A DNA stretch of 64,000 nt, from positions 248,001-312,000 of the forward strand of contig NZ_JAQNCZ010000003.1 in the NCBI RefSeq assembly GCF_028369055.1. The letters are read 5' to 3'. Below, in pieces: positions 52,509-61,917 of this stretch. Every line of letters starts with the position of its first letter. Positions within the stretch are counted from its first letter, which is position 1. The notes below the pieces were generated by a model. That model ran no database searches. It was not told where the DNA came from and worked only from the letters and a program-made list of their open reading frames with translations. The DNA comes from Cognatishimia sp. SS12. GTDB lineage: Bacteria; Pseudomonadota; Alphaproteobacteria; Rhodobacterales; Rhodobacteraceae. The position numbers and the translations under genes are program-made.

Positions 52509-54053
52509 ATGCGGCCATCGCAAATACTCGCAGGACTTCATCGCTGGCGCATGACGCGGGCACCCGCGTTTCGCCCGGATTTGATCGGCATCGCCATCGC
52601 GCTCTTATGTGTTGCGGCCTATCAGCTCGGGGGGGAACGTGCCCTGCTGGTGACGGCGGTCGGCCTGCCATTGCTGGATTCGCTCTTCTTTCATGTCTTG
52701 ATCAAACCCAACGGTGGGCTGCGCCCCGCATCGGGCATTCAGTCGCGCGCCTATATGGAAACCGTCGCGCAACATTGGATGGACGGGCTTGAGGCGCAGC
52801 ACCGCAAAACCGCGTGTTTTGCCCTGCGTATTGGCAACCTGCCCCTCACCGGTCCGCAGCATGGCAGTGACTTGTTTCGCGAAACCCAGCGCGCCATCGC
52901 GCAGCGCATCCAAGATCAGCTGCGTGACGGTGATATTCTGACGCAGCCCTGCGACGATGCGTTTGTTCTGGTCCTCAGCCCGGTGCGCCATCTGGACCAA
53001 ACCGCTTGCCTGCAATTGGCGGCGCGGCTGCGCCAGGCATTGGAAGCACCGATCCCCTTTGACAATGACACCGTGCAGTTGACCATTGCGATCGGGTTCT
53101 GCGAAAGCGATCGCCTGCGCAATCGTGAGTTCAGCGCGCTGTATGATGCCGCAGAAATTGCCTTGCGCCGCGCCTGCCAACCGGGGCAGGACCCGGTGCA
53201 GCCCTATTCGGACCCGATGCGCGTGCGCGAAGACAACGAACGCAAGCTGCGCGAAGAGGCGGCGCAGGCGCTCCAGCATGGGCAGATCACCGCCTGGTTC
53301 CAACCGCAAATCGCCAGCAGCACGGGCAAGATCACCGGATTTGAGGCTTTGGCGCGATGGGATCATCCGGCCCGCGGCACCCTGCCGCCAGCGGTCTTTC
53401 TGGATACGTTGACCGAAACTGGGCAGCTTGATCGTTTGGCAGACCTCATGCTGCGCGCCGCGCTGGAGGCGCAGAAAGCCTGGGAGGCCAAGGGGTTTGA
53501 CATACCGCATGTCGGCGTCAATTTCGCCGGCGACGAGCTGCGCAACCCCATGCTGGTCGACAAGATCAACTGGGAGCTTGACCGCTATGAGCTTGCGCCC
53601 AATCGCGTCGCCATCGAGGTGCTGGAAACCGTGATCGCCAGTTCCGCCGACGGCACCGTATCGCGCAATGTAAATGGCTTGGCGAAACTGGGATGCCATA
53701 TTGATCTGGATGATTTTGGCACTGGGCATGCCTCAATCAGTTCGATCCGGCGGTTTTCGGTATCACGCCTGAAAATCGACCGGTCCTTTGTGAAAAACAT
53801 CGACCAGGACCCCGAACAGAGGCGTCTGGTAGAGGCCATTATCACAATGGCCGACCGACTGGGCATGGAGACCCTCGCCGAAGGGGTTGAGACAGACGCC
53901 GAACTGGCAGAGCTTGCCAGCCTCGGCTGCACGCACATTCAAGGGTATGGCATTGCCCGCCCCATGCCCTTTGAGGCGACGATTCCCTGGATCGCCCGCC
54001 ACAATGCCGCGCTGCAAGGAGCATCGCCAGCGCAACGCCAATTGCGCGGATAA
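52509..54053 (+). CDS. Membrane EAL phosphodiesterase with degenerate GGDEF domain
   Basis: 514 residues. Two N-terminal helices (about 24-40 and 45-65), a GGDEF-fold region about 75-235 in which the GGDEF site reads CDDAF (148-152) and so cannot make c-di-GMP, then an EAL domain about 250-505. EAL-site residues look intact: Glu279 (FEALARW), Asn in VNFAGDEL, Glu in EVLET, the Asp pair in DLDDFGTGHAS, Lys in LKIDRSF, Glu in AEGVET and Gln in QGYGIARPM. It is therefore predicted to hydrolyse c-di-GMP to pGpG. Stand-alone gene. Confidence 0.92.
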   Translation: MRPSQILAGLHRWRMTRAPAFRPDLIGIAIALLCVAAYQLGGERALLVTAVGLPLLDSLFFHVLIKPNGGLRPASGIQSRAYMETVAQHWMDGLEAQHRKTACFALRIGNLPLTGPQHGSDLFRETQRAIAQRIQDQLRDGDILTQPCDDAFVLVLSPVRHLDQTACLQLAARLRQALEAPIPFDNDTVQLTIAIGFCESDRLRNREFSALYDAAEIALRRACQPGQDPVQPYSDPMRVREDNERKLREEAAQALQHGQITAWFQPQIASSTGKITGFEALARWDHPARGTLPPAVFLDTLTETGQLDRLADLMLRAALEAQKAWEAKGFDIPHVGVNFAGDELRNPMLVDKINWELDRYELAPNRVAIEVLETVIASSADGTVSRNVNGLAKLGCHIDLDDFGTGHASISSIRRFSVSRLKIDRSFVKNIDQDPEQRRLVEAIITMADRLGMETLAEGVETDAELAELASLGCTHIQGYGIARPMPFEATIPWIARHNAALQGASPAQRQLRG

Positions 54054-54254
54054 CCCCGCGCTGGCGTCATGAATTGGCTTCTGAACGCCCCAGAACCGTG
54101 AATCCACTTGACCTTTTGGGCCGACCTCTGTTGAACCACCCTGAGTCAATGTGCCGGACCCGTCCGATGGATGGGGCACGGCATTTGAAACGGAATTGGT
54201 CAAGAGCGCCCGCAGCATGCGATGCGCGCTCAAACAGACAGGTGGCCCAGCAAA

Positions 54255-56075
54255 ATGGACAACAACAACAAGAACCTCATTCTTGCAACCGCACTCAGTT
54301 TCATCGTGATACTGGTCTGGTTTGTACTTTTCCCGCCGCCCGAAGCGCCGGTTGAGGATCTGACAGCAGCAACAACAGCAGAAGTGGCCCCAGTCGCCAC
54401 CGCGCCTGTGGCTGCAACACCCGCCACAACGGCAACGACGGGCACCACAGCGACCACCACAACTGCCGAGGCCAATGTCGAAGCGCCGCGCGTAAAAATC
54501 GAAACCGCGCGCCTGAACGGCTCCATCTCGCTTCAAGGCGGGCGCATCGACGATCTGTCGCTGAAAGATTACCGCGAAACGCTTGATCCGGGATCGGACA
54601 TCGTGCACCTCTTTGTGCCGCGTGGCACGCCGGGCAGCTATTATGCGCTGTATGGCTGGGCCCCCGGTGCTGGCCTGAGCCTGGATGCCGTCCCCGGTGC
54701 CAATACCATCTGGTCTGTCGAACAGGGTGACGCGCTGAATCTGGGCAGCCCGGTTACGCTGGTCTGGGACAATGGCGCGGGCTTGACCTTCCGCCGTGAA
54801 ATTTCGATCGACGAAAACTATCTCTTCAGCATCAAACAATCGGTTCAGAACTCCTCGGATGCGAGCGTCTCGCTGGCCCCTTATGGTATTCTGGCCCGCC
54901 ATGGTGAGCCGCTGGAGATGAAGAACTTCTTCATCCTGCACGAAGGCCTTGTTGCCATGTCCGATGGCGAACTGACCGAAGCAGATTATGGCGATATCGC
55001 CGACTATGATTTCAACCAGCTCGAAGGCGCGCGCGCCGAGGTGACGCAGGTCTCCGAAAACGGCTGGATCGGCTTTACCGATCATTACTGGATGTCCGCG
55101 CTGGTGCCAGCGCCGGGCAGCCCGTTCAAATCGGTGGCAAAATACGACGAGCGGCGCGATATCTACCAGACAGAGGCCGTGCTGCCGACCCAAACGCTGG
55201 CTGCCGGGCAATCGGTTGTGGTGGAAAGCCAGCTGTTTGCCGGCGCCAAGGAGTGGGCTGCCATTCGCGCCTATGAAAAAGCGGGCATCGCTGGTTTCCT
55301 TGATTCCATTGACTGGGGTTGGTTCTTTTTCCTGACGAAACCCATTTTTGCGGTTCTGCACTGGCTCAATTCGGTCATTGGCAACATGGGTTGGGCGATC
55401 ATCGCGCTGACCGTGCTGATCAAGATCATCGTTTTCCCGCTGGCCTATAAATCCTATGCCTCGATGGCGAAGATGAAAGAACTTCAGCCGCAGATGGAAA
55501 AGATCAAGGAAAAGGCTGGGGATGACCGTCAGGCCATGCAAAAGGCGATGATGGAGCTTTACAAGACAGAAAAGGTCAACCCGGCCTCAGGCTGTCTGCC
55601 CATCCTCATTCAGATCCCGATCTTCTTCTCGCTCTACAAGGTGATCTTTGTAACGCTTGAGCTGCGTCATGCGCCATGGATCGGCTGGATCAAGGATCTG
55701 TCGGCACCGGATCCGACCTCGATCCTAAACCTCTTTGGCCTCTTGCCCTACAGCACGCCAGAACCTGGCTCGATCTTCTTTATCGTCAGCCTGGGCATTC
55801 TGCCGATCCTGCTGGGTCTGTCGATGTGGTTGCAGCAAAAGCTGAACCCAGCGCCCACAGACCCGACGCAAAAGATGATCTTTGCATGGATGCCATGGAT
55901 CTTCATGTTCATGCTGGGCAGCTTTGCCAGCGGTCTGGTGATCTACTGGATTGCCAACAACACCATCACGTTCACCCAACAGTACCTGATCATGCGCAGC
56001 CATGGGTACAAACCGGACGTGTTTGGCAATATCCGCAACGGCTTTAAGCGCAAAGCAAAGGCCTCTGACAAGTGA
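54255..56075 (+). CDS. yidC: Membrane protein insertase YidC
   Basis: 606 residues from ATG 54255. N-terminal anchor about 8-24, an Ala/Thr-rich linker (about 35-75), a large periplasmic beta-sandwich domain to about 350, then the conserved insertase core with five helices (KPIFAVLHWLNSVIGNMGWA onward) and the cytoplasmic hairpin MAKMKELQPQMEKIKEKAGD. Inserts membrane proteins with or without SecYEG. Overlaps the MOSC gene by 4 nt. The 201 bases upstream hold no gene I can support. Confidence 0.97.
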   Translation: MDNNNKNLILATALSFIVILVWFVLFPPPEAPVEDLTAATTAEVAPVATAPVAATPATTATTGTTATTTTAEANVEAPRVKIETARLNGSISLQGGRIDDLSLKDYRETLDPGSDIVHLFVPRGTPGSYYALYGWAPGAGLSLDAVPGANTIWSVEQGDALNLGSPVTLVWDNGAGLTFRREISIDENYLFSIKQSVQNSSDASVSLAPYGILARHGEPLEMKNFFILHEGLVAMSDGELTEADYGDIADYDFNQLEGARAEVTQVSENGWIGFTDHYWMSALVPAPGSPFKSVAKYDERRDIYQTEAVLPTQTLAAGQSVVVESQLFAGAKEWAAIRAYEKAGIAGFLDSIDWGWFFFLTKPIFAVLHWLNSVIGNMGWAIIALTVLIKIIVFPLAYKSYASMAKMKELQPQMEKIKEKAGDDRQAMQKAMMELYKTEKVNPASGCLPILIQIPIFFSLYKVIFVTLELRHAPWIGWIKDLSAPDPTSILNLFGLLPYSTPEPGSIFFIVSLGILPILLGLSMWLQQKLNPAPTDPTQKMIFAWMPWIFMFMLGSFASGLVIYWIANNTITFTQQYLIMRSHGYKPDVFGNIRNGFKRKAKASDK

Positions 56076-56815
56076 CGGCGGTTTCAGCCCTTTGGCGACA
56101 TCCCATCAAGGCACATGGCCGCGAACCCCTTGAGCGCGTTGCGCTCAAGGCCGGTCACTGCATGCCTTGGGATCGTCACTGGGCTGTGACCCACGACGCC
56201 ACCAAGGCAGATGGCTCTGCTTGGGCGGCCTGTATCAACTTCTCGCGCGGGGCCAGTGCGCCGCGCCTGATGGCCATGACGGCATGTCTGGATGAGGCAG
56301 CGCAGCGCATCACGCTGTCTCACCCCGATCTGCCGGATCTGACCTTTTCGCCGGACACCGAGGCCGCCGCCTTTGTGGCATGGGTGCGCCCGATCATGCC
56401 GCCCGAGCGGCGGCAATCCACCGGCATACTGTCGGTGCCCGGCACCGGCCTGACCGATTCAAAATACCCGTCGCTGTCGATCATCAACAGCGCGACCAAC
56501 GCGGCGCTTGGCGCGGTGTTGGGGCAAGACCTGTCGATGGACCGCTGGCGGGGCAATATCCACGTCACAGGCCTGCCCGCCTGGCAAGAGTTTGACTGGG
56601 TCGGGCGGCAGCTGCGCATTGGTGGTGCCGAATTTGAGGTGCAGGCCCGCATCGAACGCTGCGTCGCCACCGAGGCCAATCCTGAAACCGGCCTGCGCGA
56701 TGCAGAGACCCTCAAAGCCCTGCGCGACACCTGGGACCACCAGGATTTTGGCGTAAAAGTCATTGTCACCAAAGACGGCGAAATCGCCATTGGCGACACA
56801 ATAGAGGTGCTGTAA
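56072..56815 (+). CDS. MOSC-domain protein
   Basis: 247 residues from a GTG at 56072. N-terminal beta-barrel part (LWRHPIKAHGREPLERVAL, MPWDRHWAV) and C-terminal MOSC domain with the conserved Cys in ERCVATEANPETG. Related to YcbX/mARC proteins that carry molybdenum cofactor and reduce N-hydroxylated compounds; the substrate here is unknown. Embedded between yidC and engB, sharing a TAATG junction with engB. Confidence 0.92.
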   Translation: MTAVSALWRHPIKAHGREPLERVALKAGHCMPWDRHWAVTHDATKADGSAWAACINFSRGASAPRLMAMTACLDEAAQRITLSHPDLPDLTFSPDTEAAAFVAWVRPIMPPERRQSTGILSVPGTGLTDSKYPSLSIINSATNAALGAVLGQDLSMDRWRGNIHVTGLPAWQEFDWVGRQLRIGGAEFEVQARIERCVATEANPETGLRDAETLKALRDTWDHQDFGVKVIVTKDGEIAIGDTIEVL

Positions 56816-57468
56816 TGCAACTGCCCTTCCCGATCATCGAAGAACCGGACGACGCCAGCCGCGAAAAAGGCCGTAAACTGTTCGTGGGCAGCAATGCCGA
56901 CTTTCTCAAGGGCGTTGTCGCCATGGACGGCCTGCCCCCGGACGAACGGGTGGAGGTGTGTTTTGCCGGGCGCTCCAACGTCGGCAAATCCAGCCTGATC
57001 AATGCGCTGACCGGGCGCAAAGGGCTGGCGCGGGCGTCAAATACGCCTGGCCGCACCCAGGAAATCAACTATTTCACGCTGGCAGAGAGCCATTTCCTGG
57101 TTGACCTGCCGGGCTATGGCTTTGCCAATGCGCCGCTTCCGGTCATCGAAAAATGGCAACGCCTTCTCAAACGATATCTGTCCGGCCGCGTCGGGCTGCG
57201 CCGCGCTTTCGTGTTGATCGACAGCCGCCATGGCGTGAAGAAGGTCGACGAGGAAATCATGTCGCTGCTGGACAGCGCGGCTGTGACCTTTCAGGTTGTG
57301 ATGACCAAAGCGGACAAGGTCAAAGAGAAAGACCGCGCCAAGACCTTGGATCAGGTGCGCGGCGCATTGGCCAAACACCCGGCGTCCTTCCCGGAAATCA
57401 TTGTGACATCCAGCGAAAAAGGCTGGGGCCTAGAAGCGATGCGCGCGCTGATCGCCAATCTTCCCTGA
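56815..57468 (+). CDS. engB: Ribosome biogenesis GTPase YihA/EngB
   Basis: 217 residues. G1 [11 protein letters not shown]2/G3 region [13 protein letters not shown] and DLPGYGFA, G4 TKAD, all intact. Needed for 50S subunit maturation. Starts one base into the MOSC stop codon. Confidence 0.96.
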   Translation: MQLPFPIIEEPDDASREKGRKLFVGSNADFLKGVVAMDGLPPDERVEVCFAGRSNVGKSSLINALTGRKGLARASNTPGRTQEINYFTLAESHFLVDLPGYGFANAPLPVIEKWQRLLKRYLSGRVGLRRAFVLIDSRHGVKKVDEEIMSLLDSAAVTFQVVMTKADKVKEKDRAKTLDQVRGALAKHPASFPEIIVTSSEKGWGLEAMRALIANLP

Positions 57469-57532
57469 CATCAATCTCCGCTTGGAACGATGTCCCAAAC
57501 TGACTAACACGTCTGGTCAAAAGGCTCAGAGG

Positions 57533-58399
57533 ATGAAAACACAGAACATGAACCGCGATTGGATTGCCACCGCCCGCACATTGTCCCAGGCGCTGCCCTA
57601 CCTGCAACGCTACACCGGCGCGATCGTTGTGATCAAACTGGGCGGGCATGCCATGGGCAGCGATGAGGCCATGGATGAGTTTGCCCGCGATGTTGTTCTG
57701 ATGCAGATGGTTGGTATTCACCCTGTTGTGGTGCATGGCGGCGGCCCGATGATCAATGCCATGCTGGACAAGCTGCAGATCAAATCCGAATTCGTAAACG
57801 GCAAGCGCGTGACCGATGCGGCCACCGTCGAAGTGGTGGAAATGGTGCTGTCAGGCACCGTCAACAAACGCATTGTGCAGGCGATCAACCGTCAGGGCGG
57901 CAAAGCGGTCGGCCTGTCGGGCAAAGACGCCAACCTGATGCTGTGTGAACAGACCAACCCGGATCTTGGCTTTGTCGGCACCCCGGCGCAGATGAACCCC
58001 GAAGTGCTGCATGACCTCTTTGCCAAAAACACCATTCCGGTCATCGCCCCACTGGGTGCGGGCAAGGATGGCGAGACCTTCAACGTCAATGGCGACACCG
58101 CAGCGGGGGCTGTGGCCGCTTCGCTGAATGCAGATCGCCTGCTGCTGTTGACAGATGTCCCCGGGGTCAAAGGGGCGGATGGCGAGGTTGTGACAGAGCT
58201 GAAGTCTGCCCAGATCCGCGAGATGACAGAGGCTGGCGTCATTGCCGGCGGCATGATTCCAAAAACCGAAACCGCACTGAATGCCATTGATGGCGGCGTG
58301 CGCGCGGTGGTCATTCTGGATGGACGTGCACCCAACGCCTGCCTGCTGGAGCTGTTCACAGAACATGGCGCAGGCTCACTGATCCGGGGCGATAGCTGA
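57533..58399 (+). CDS. argB: Acetylglutamate kinase
   Basis: Phosphorylates N-acetyl-L-glutamate in arginine biosynthesis; 288 residues from ATG 57533 (AAAGG eight bases upstream; Met six codons in is the alternative). Motifs: [11 protein letters not shown] (ATP), [12 protein letters not shown] (substrate loop), [10 protein letters not shown], and [13 protein letters not shown]. The N-terminal helix before the core, as in hexameric arginine-regulated enzymes, suggests feedback inhibition by arginine. Confidence 0.97.
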   Translation: MKTQNMNRDWIATARTLSQALPYLQRYTGAIVVIKLGGHAMGSDEAMDEFARDVVLMQMVGIHPVVVHGGGPMINAMLDKLQIKSEFVNGKRVTDAATVEVVEMVLSGTVNKRIVQAINRQGGKAVGLSGKDANLMLCEQTNPDLGFVGTPAQMNPEVLHDLFAKNTIPVIAPLGAGKDGETFNVNGDTAAGAVAASLNADRLLLLTDVPGVKGADGEVVTELKSAQIREMTEAGVIAGGMIPKTETALNAIDGGVRAVVILDGRAPNACLLELFTEHGAGSLIRGDS

Positions 58400-58455
58400 C
58401 CAGCTTGTGAAGCGGCGGCAATTGACAGCAGCCGGGGCCGAGATACCTTGGGCCT

Positions 58456-59256
58456 ATGGAGCATGAAGTTCTCATCCGGCTGAGCGTTTTTTTTGGCCTT
58501 TTCATCCTTTTGGCGACGGCAGAACATCTGGTTCCGCGCCGCACCCCCACCGAAAGCCGGCCGCGCCGCTGGCGCACCAATTGGGGTATGTCCCTGCTGA
58601 ACACCGGGGCATTGCGCCTCTTGGCGCTGGCCTTGCCTGCATTGGCGGTGGGGGCGACGCTGGATGCGGCGACACTTGGATGGGGGCTGTTTCATATCTT
58701 GGATTGGCCAAGCTGGGTGGAGCTTCTGCTTGCGATCCTGATCTTTGATTTTGCCATTTGGCTGCAGCATCTCGTCACCCATAAGGTGCCGCTTTTGTGG
58801 CGCTTGCATCAGGTGCATCACGCGGATCGCGACATGGACGTGACAACCGCGATCCGCTTCCACCCGATTGAAATTGCGCTGTCGATGGTGCTCAAGATTG
58901 GGCTGGTTTATCTGATCGGACCCAGCGCGCTGGCGATTATCCTGTTTGAGATCCTTCTGAATGGCACGGCCATGTTCAATCACAGTAATATCCGCCTGCC
59001 CCTCGGGTTTGATGCGGTCCTACGCCGCATTCTGGTGACGCCCGACATGCACCGCGTACACCATTCGGTGCATCGCCAAGAACATGACAGCAATTATGGG
59101 TTTTCCCTGTCGATCTGGGATCGCGCCTTTGGCACCTATATCCCGCAACCCGCGGCCGGACATGAGGGCATGACAACCGGCCTGCGCTGGCAGGACGAAC
59201 GTCCAGCGCGGCTGGGCTGGAGCCTTGCCCTGCCCTTCATGCGCAAACCAAAATAG
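58456..59256 (+). CDS. Fatty-acid-hydroxylase/sterol-desaturase superfamily membrane protein
   Basis: 266 residues with about four helices and the eight-histidine di-iron pattern: HLVTH (about 101-105), HQVHH (about 115-119) and HRVHHSVH (about 200-207), plus HSN at about 177. Members hydroxylate or desaturate lipids or carotenoids. The actual lipid cannot be told. 56 nt after argB, 9 nt before sixA. Confidence 0.9.
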   Translation: MEHEVLIRLSVFFGLFILLATAEHLVPRRTPTESRPRRWRTNWGMSLLNTGALRLLALALPALAVGATLDAATLGWGLFHILDWPSWVELLLAILIFDFAIWLQHLVTHKVPLLWRLHQVHHADRDMDVTTAIRFHPIEIALSMVLKIGLVYLIGPSALAIILFEILLNGTAMFNHSNIRLPLGFDAVLRRILVTPDMHRVHHSVHRQEHDSNYGFSLSIWDRAFGTYIPQPAAGHEGMTTGLRWQDERPARLGWSLALPFMRKPK

Positions 59257-59265
59257 GAGGCCCCA

Positions 59266-59757
59266 ATGCCCAAACGTCTGATTCTGGTGCGGCACGCGAA
59301 ATCAAGCTGGGCGCATGATCTGGCCGATCATCGCCGCCCCCTGAATGCCCGCGGTCTGCGCAGCGCGCCGCTGATCGGCGACTGGCTGCGCAAGAATGGC
59401 TATGTGCCTGATGTGCTGCTTTGCTCCAGCGCAGAGCGCACGAAACAAACCTGCGACGGTTTGGGGTTTGACGATGTGGCGCGGGCGGAAAAAGATACGC
59501 TCTACCTCGCGTCCGCAGAAAAGATGCGTAAGGTGCTGTCCGCTGCTGACGGCCCCTGCGTCTGTCTGATCGGTCACAACCCCGGAATTGCAGATCTGGC
59601 GCACCGGCTGGTGGCCACGCCCCCCGCGCACGACCGATTTGCCGACTACCCGACCGGGGCAACCACGGTGATCGATTTTGACGTTGAAGATTGGTCTGAA
59701 GTCACATTTGGCAGCGGTGAGGTGATTGGTTTCACCACACCGCGCGATCTTGAATAA
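59266..59757 (+). CDS. sixA: SixA-type phosphohistidine phosphatase (histidine phosphatase superfamily)
   Basis: 163 residues; AGGAGG eight bases before the ATG. The RHG-type motif LVRHAKSSWAH holds the nucleophilic His, LCSSAERTKQT the second Arg, and LIGHNPGI the second His. Small SixA-like proteins remove phosphate from His in phosphotransfer proteins; the target here is unknown. A hairpin terminator follows. Confidence 0.9.
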   Translation: MPKRLILVRHAKSSWAHDLADHRRPLNARGLRSAPLIGDWLRKNGYVPDVLLCSSAERTKQTCDGLGFDDVARAEKDTLYLASAEKMRKVLSAADGPCVCLIGHNPGIADLAHRLVATPPAHDRFADYPTGATTVIDFDVEDWSEVTFGSGEVIGFTTPRDLE

Positions 59758-59781
59758 CAGCGCGCCTCAGCTGCGCATGAA

Positions 59782-59806
59782 AAAGCCCCGCACTTGGCGG
59801 GGCTTT
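59782..59806. terminator. Bidirectional terminator between sixA and aapP
   Basis: AAAGCCCCGC (59782-59791), loop ACTTG, GCGGGGCTTT (59797-59806): a 10-bp stem with A/T ends on both strands, between convergent genes. Confidence 0.92.
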
Positions 59807-59825
59807 CTTGTCTTTGTCGCTTGGC

Positions 59826-60617
59826 TTAGTGGCCGAGGATCTGGCTGAGGAACAGCTTGGTGCGTTCGCTCTTGGGATTGTTGAAGAACTCTTCCGGTTC
59901 GTTCTGCTCAACAATCTGACCTTGGTCCATAAAGATCACGCGGTTGGCAACCTGACGAGCAAAGCCCATCTCGTGCGTCACGCAGAGCATGGTCATGCCC
60001 TCTTCCGCCAGTTCGATCATGGTGTCCAGCACTTCTTTGATCATCTCTGGGTCAAGCGCAGAGGTTGGTTCGTCAAACAGCATGATGCGCGGCTTCATGC
60101 AAAGCGAGCGCGCAATGGCCACACGCTGCTGCTGACCACCGGACAACTGCCCCGGATACTTATGCGCCTGATCCGGAATCTTGACCTTTTCCAGGAAGTG
60201 CATCGCTGTTTCGATCGCTTCCTTTTTGGGGGTCTTGCGCACCCAGATCGGGGCCAGTGTGCAGTTTTCCAGGATCGTCAGATGTGGGAACAGGTTGAAG
60301 TGCTGAAAGCACATGCCGACTTCGGAACGGATCTTGTCGATGTTCTTCAGATCGGATGTCAGCTCTGTGCCATCCACGACAATCTGGCCCTGTTGATGCT
60401 CTTCCAGAGCATTCAGACACCGGATCAGCGTCGACTTACCCGACCCCGAAGGGCCCGCAATAACGATACGCTCGCCGCGGTTCACGGTGAGGTTGATATC
60501 ACGCAGCACATGGAACGTTCCGTACCATTTGTTCATGCCGTTGATTTGAATTGCGATCTCATCAGAGACCTGCATTTTGGAGCGATCGATTTCGCGTTCA
60601 ATTGCTAGTTCAGACAT
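59826..60617 (-). CDS. aapP: General L-amino acid ABC transporter ATPase AapP
   Basis: 263 residues; AAGGAG eight bases before ATG 60617. Walker [11 protein letters not shown]-loop FQHFNLFPH, signature LSGGQQQR, Walker [12 protein letters not shown], switch [10 protein letters not shown], all intact. Powers import through AapQ/AapM. Last gene of the aapJQMP operon. Confidence 0.95.
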   Translation of the reverse strand: MSELAIEREIDRSKMQVSDEIAIQINGMNKWYGTFHVLRDINLTVNRGERIVIAGPSGSGKSTLIRCLNALEEHQQGQIVVDGTELTSDLKNIDKIRSEVGMCFQHFNLFPHLTILENCTLAPIWVRKTPKKEAIETAMHFLEKVKIPDQAHKYPGQLSGGQQQRVAIARSLCMKPRIMLFDEPTSALDPEMIKEVLDTMIELAEEGMTMLCVTHEMGFARQVANRVIFMDQGQIVEQNEPEEFFNNPKSERTKLFLSQILGH

Positions 60618-60629
60618 GGTGTGAACTCC

Positions 60630-61916
60630 TTAACGGTGATCTGTGGCAAGACGACGCTCCAGCCACTGTGAATATTGTGAGATGCCATAGCAGACGATGA
60701 AGAACAGAAGCGCGGCAAAGCCGAGAAGCTCCCAATAGACGCCATTCCATTCGGTGGACGCCAGAATAGGGCCCCGGATCATGCCGACCAGGTCGAACAT
60801 CGAGATAACGGAAACCAGTGTGGTGTCTTTGAACAGACCCACCGCGACGTTCACGATGCCCGGGATCGAGATTTTCAGCGCCTGCGGCAGGATGATCAAC
60901 CGCATGGCCTGAGGATAATCAAGACCAAGGCTGTCCGCTGCTTCGTACTGACCTTTTGGCAAGGCGGCCAGGCCACCCCGGATCACCTCGGCGATATAGG
61001 CTGCCGAGAACATAGTAATCATGATCACAACCCGCAGGAACAAGTCCACGGTGCTGTCCGGTGGGAAGAAGTACGCCAGCATGACCGAGGCCACGAACAG
61101 CAAGGTGATCAGCGGCACACCACGGACGAATTCAATGAAAACGACCGAGATCCCCTTGATCAGGGGCATGTTCGACTGACGCCCCAATGCCAGGGCAACG
61201 CCCAATGGCAGGGACAGCGACACACAGGTCACGCCCAGCATCAGGTTCAGCATGAAGCCGCCCAGATCGCGGCTCGGAACCGGGGAAAGCCATGCATTCT
61301 CAGATGCGGTTTCCGGGATCAAAGCGCCGCCAATAATCCAGATGGCAAAGGCAGCGGCAATCGCCCCGAAGAACCCGGCGGCAAAGCTTTTCATCGACAG
61401 CGTCTTGAAGGTGTAGCCACCGGCCACAAAGCCCAGAAGCGCCACAAGCGGCCCCAGGATTGTGCCCCCCCAAATCAGCCAGAAGGCGATGAATGGGTAA
61501 AGCGCCGTGAAGATCAGCATTTTGCGCGGCAAATCAAAGAACATCACCGGCGCAGCGGCAAAGGCCAGCAGAACCAGCGCAAGGTTTGGACGCCAGTAGG
61601 AATCGACCGGGTATTTGAACCCATAGAGGATCTGGTTCCAGCGTTCACTCAGAACCGAAAAACAGGCGCCGGTTTTGCCCTGAAGGACTTCGCGGCATTC
61701 GGTCAGCGATGATGTTGTCCAAACACCATTTGCCACCCATGGCACAACCTGCATCAAAACCGTGTAGATCAGCCAGATGGTAACGATGGTCAAAATGGTG
61801 TTCGGGATGCTCGAAAAGAGGTTGTCCTTGATCCATTTTGACGGCCCGATCGCACTGGATGGGGGCGGAGATGGCGGAATGGTTTCGGTTTGTACAAAGG
61901 CGATATCAGTATTCAT
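60630..61916 (-). CDS. aapM: General L-amino acid ABC transporter permease AapM
   Basis: 428 residues, longer than the usual 220-250 for amino-acid permeases, because of N-terminal extra helices and a loop, as is typical of AapM/BztC. HisM-type C-terminal permease domain with EAA loop AALPKGQYEAADSLGLDYPQ (about 319-338). One nucleotide after the aapQ stop. Confidence 0.94.
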   Translation of the reverse strand: MNTDIAFVQTETIPPSPPPSSAIGPSKWIKDNLFSSIPNTILTIVTIWLIYTVLMQVVPWVANGVWTTSSLTECREVLQGKTGACFSVLSERWNQILYGFKYPVDSYWRPNLALVLLAFAAAPVMFFDLPRKMLIFTALYPFIAFWLIWGGTILGPLVALLGFVAGGYTFKTLSMKSFAAGFFGAIAAAFAIWIIGGALIPETASENAWLSPVPSRDLGGFMLNLMLGVTCVSLSLPLGVALALGRQSNMPLIKGISVVFIEFVRGVPLITLLFVASVMLAYFFPPDSTVDLFLRVVIMITMFSAAYIAEVIRGGLAALPKGQYEAADSLGLDYPQAMRLIILPQALKISIPGIVNVAVGLFKDTTLVSVISMFDLVGMIRGPILASTEWNGVYWELLGFAALLFFIVCYGISQYSQWLERRLATDHR

Positions 61917-61917
61917 A

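Noticed and set aside
53763..55541. 592-codon minus-strand open frame opposite the EAL gene and yidC
   Set aside because: Low-complexity Cys/Gly/Arg-rich translation lying antisense to two well-supported genes; a by-product of GC-rich third positions.
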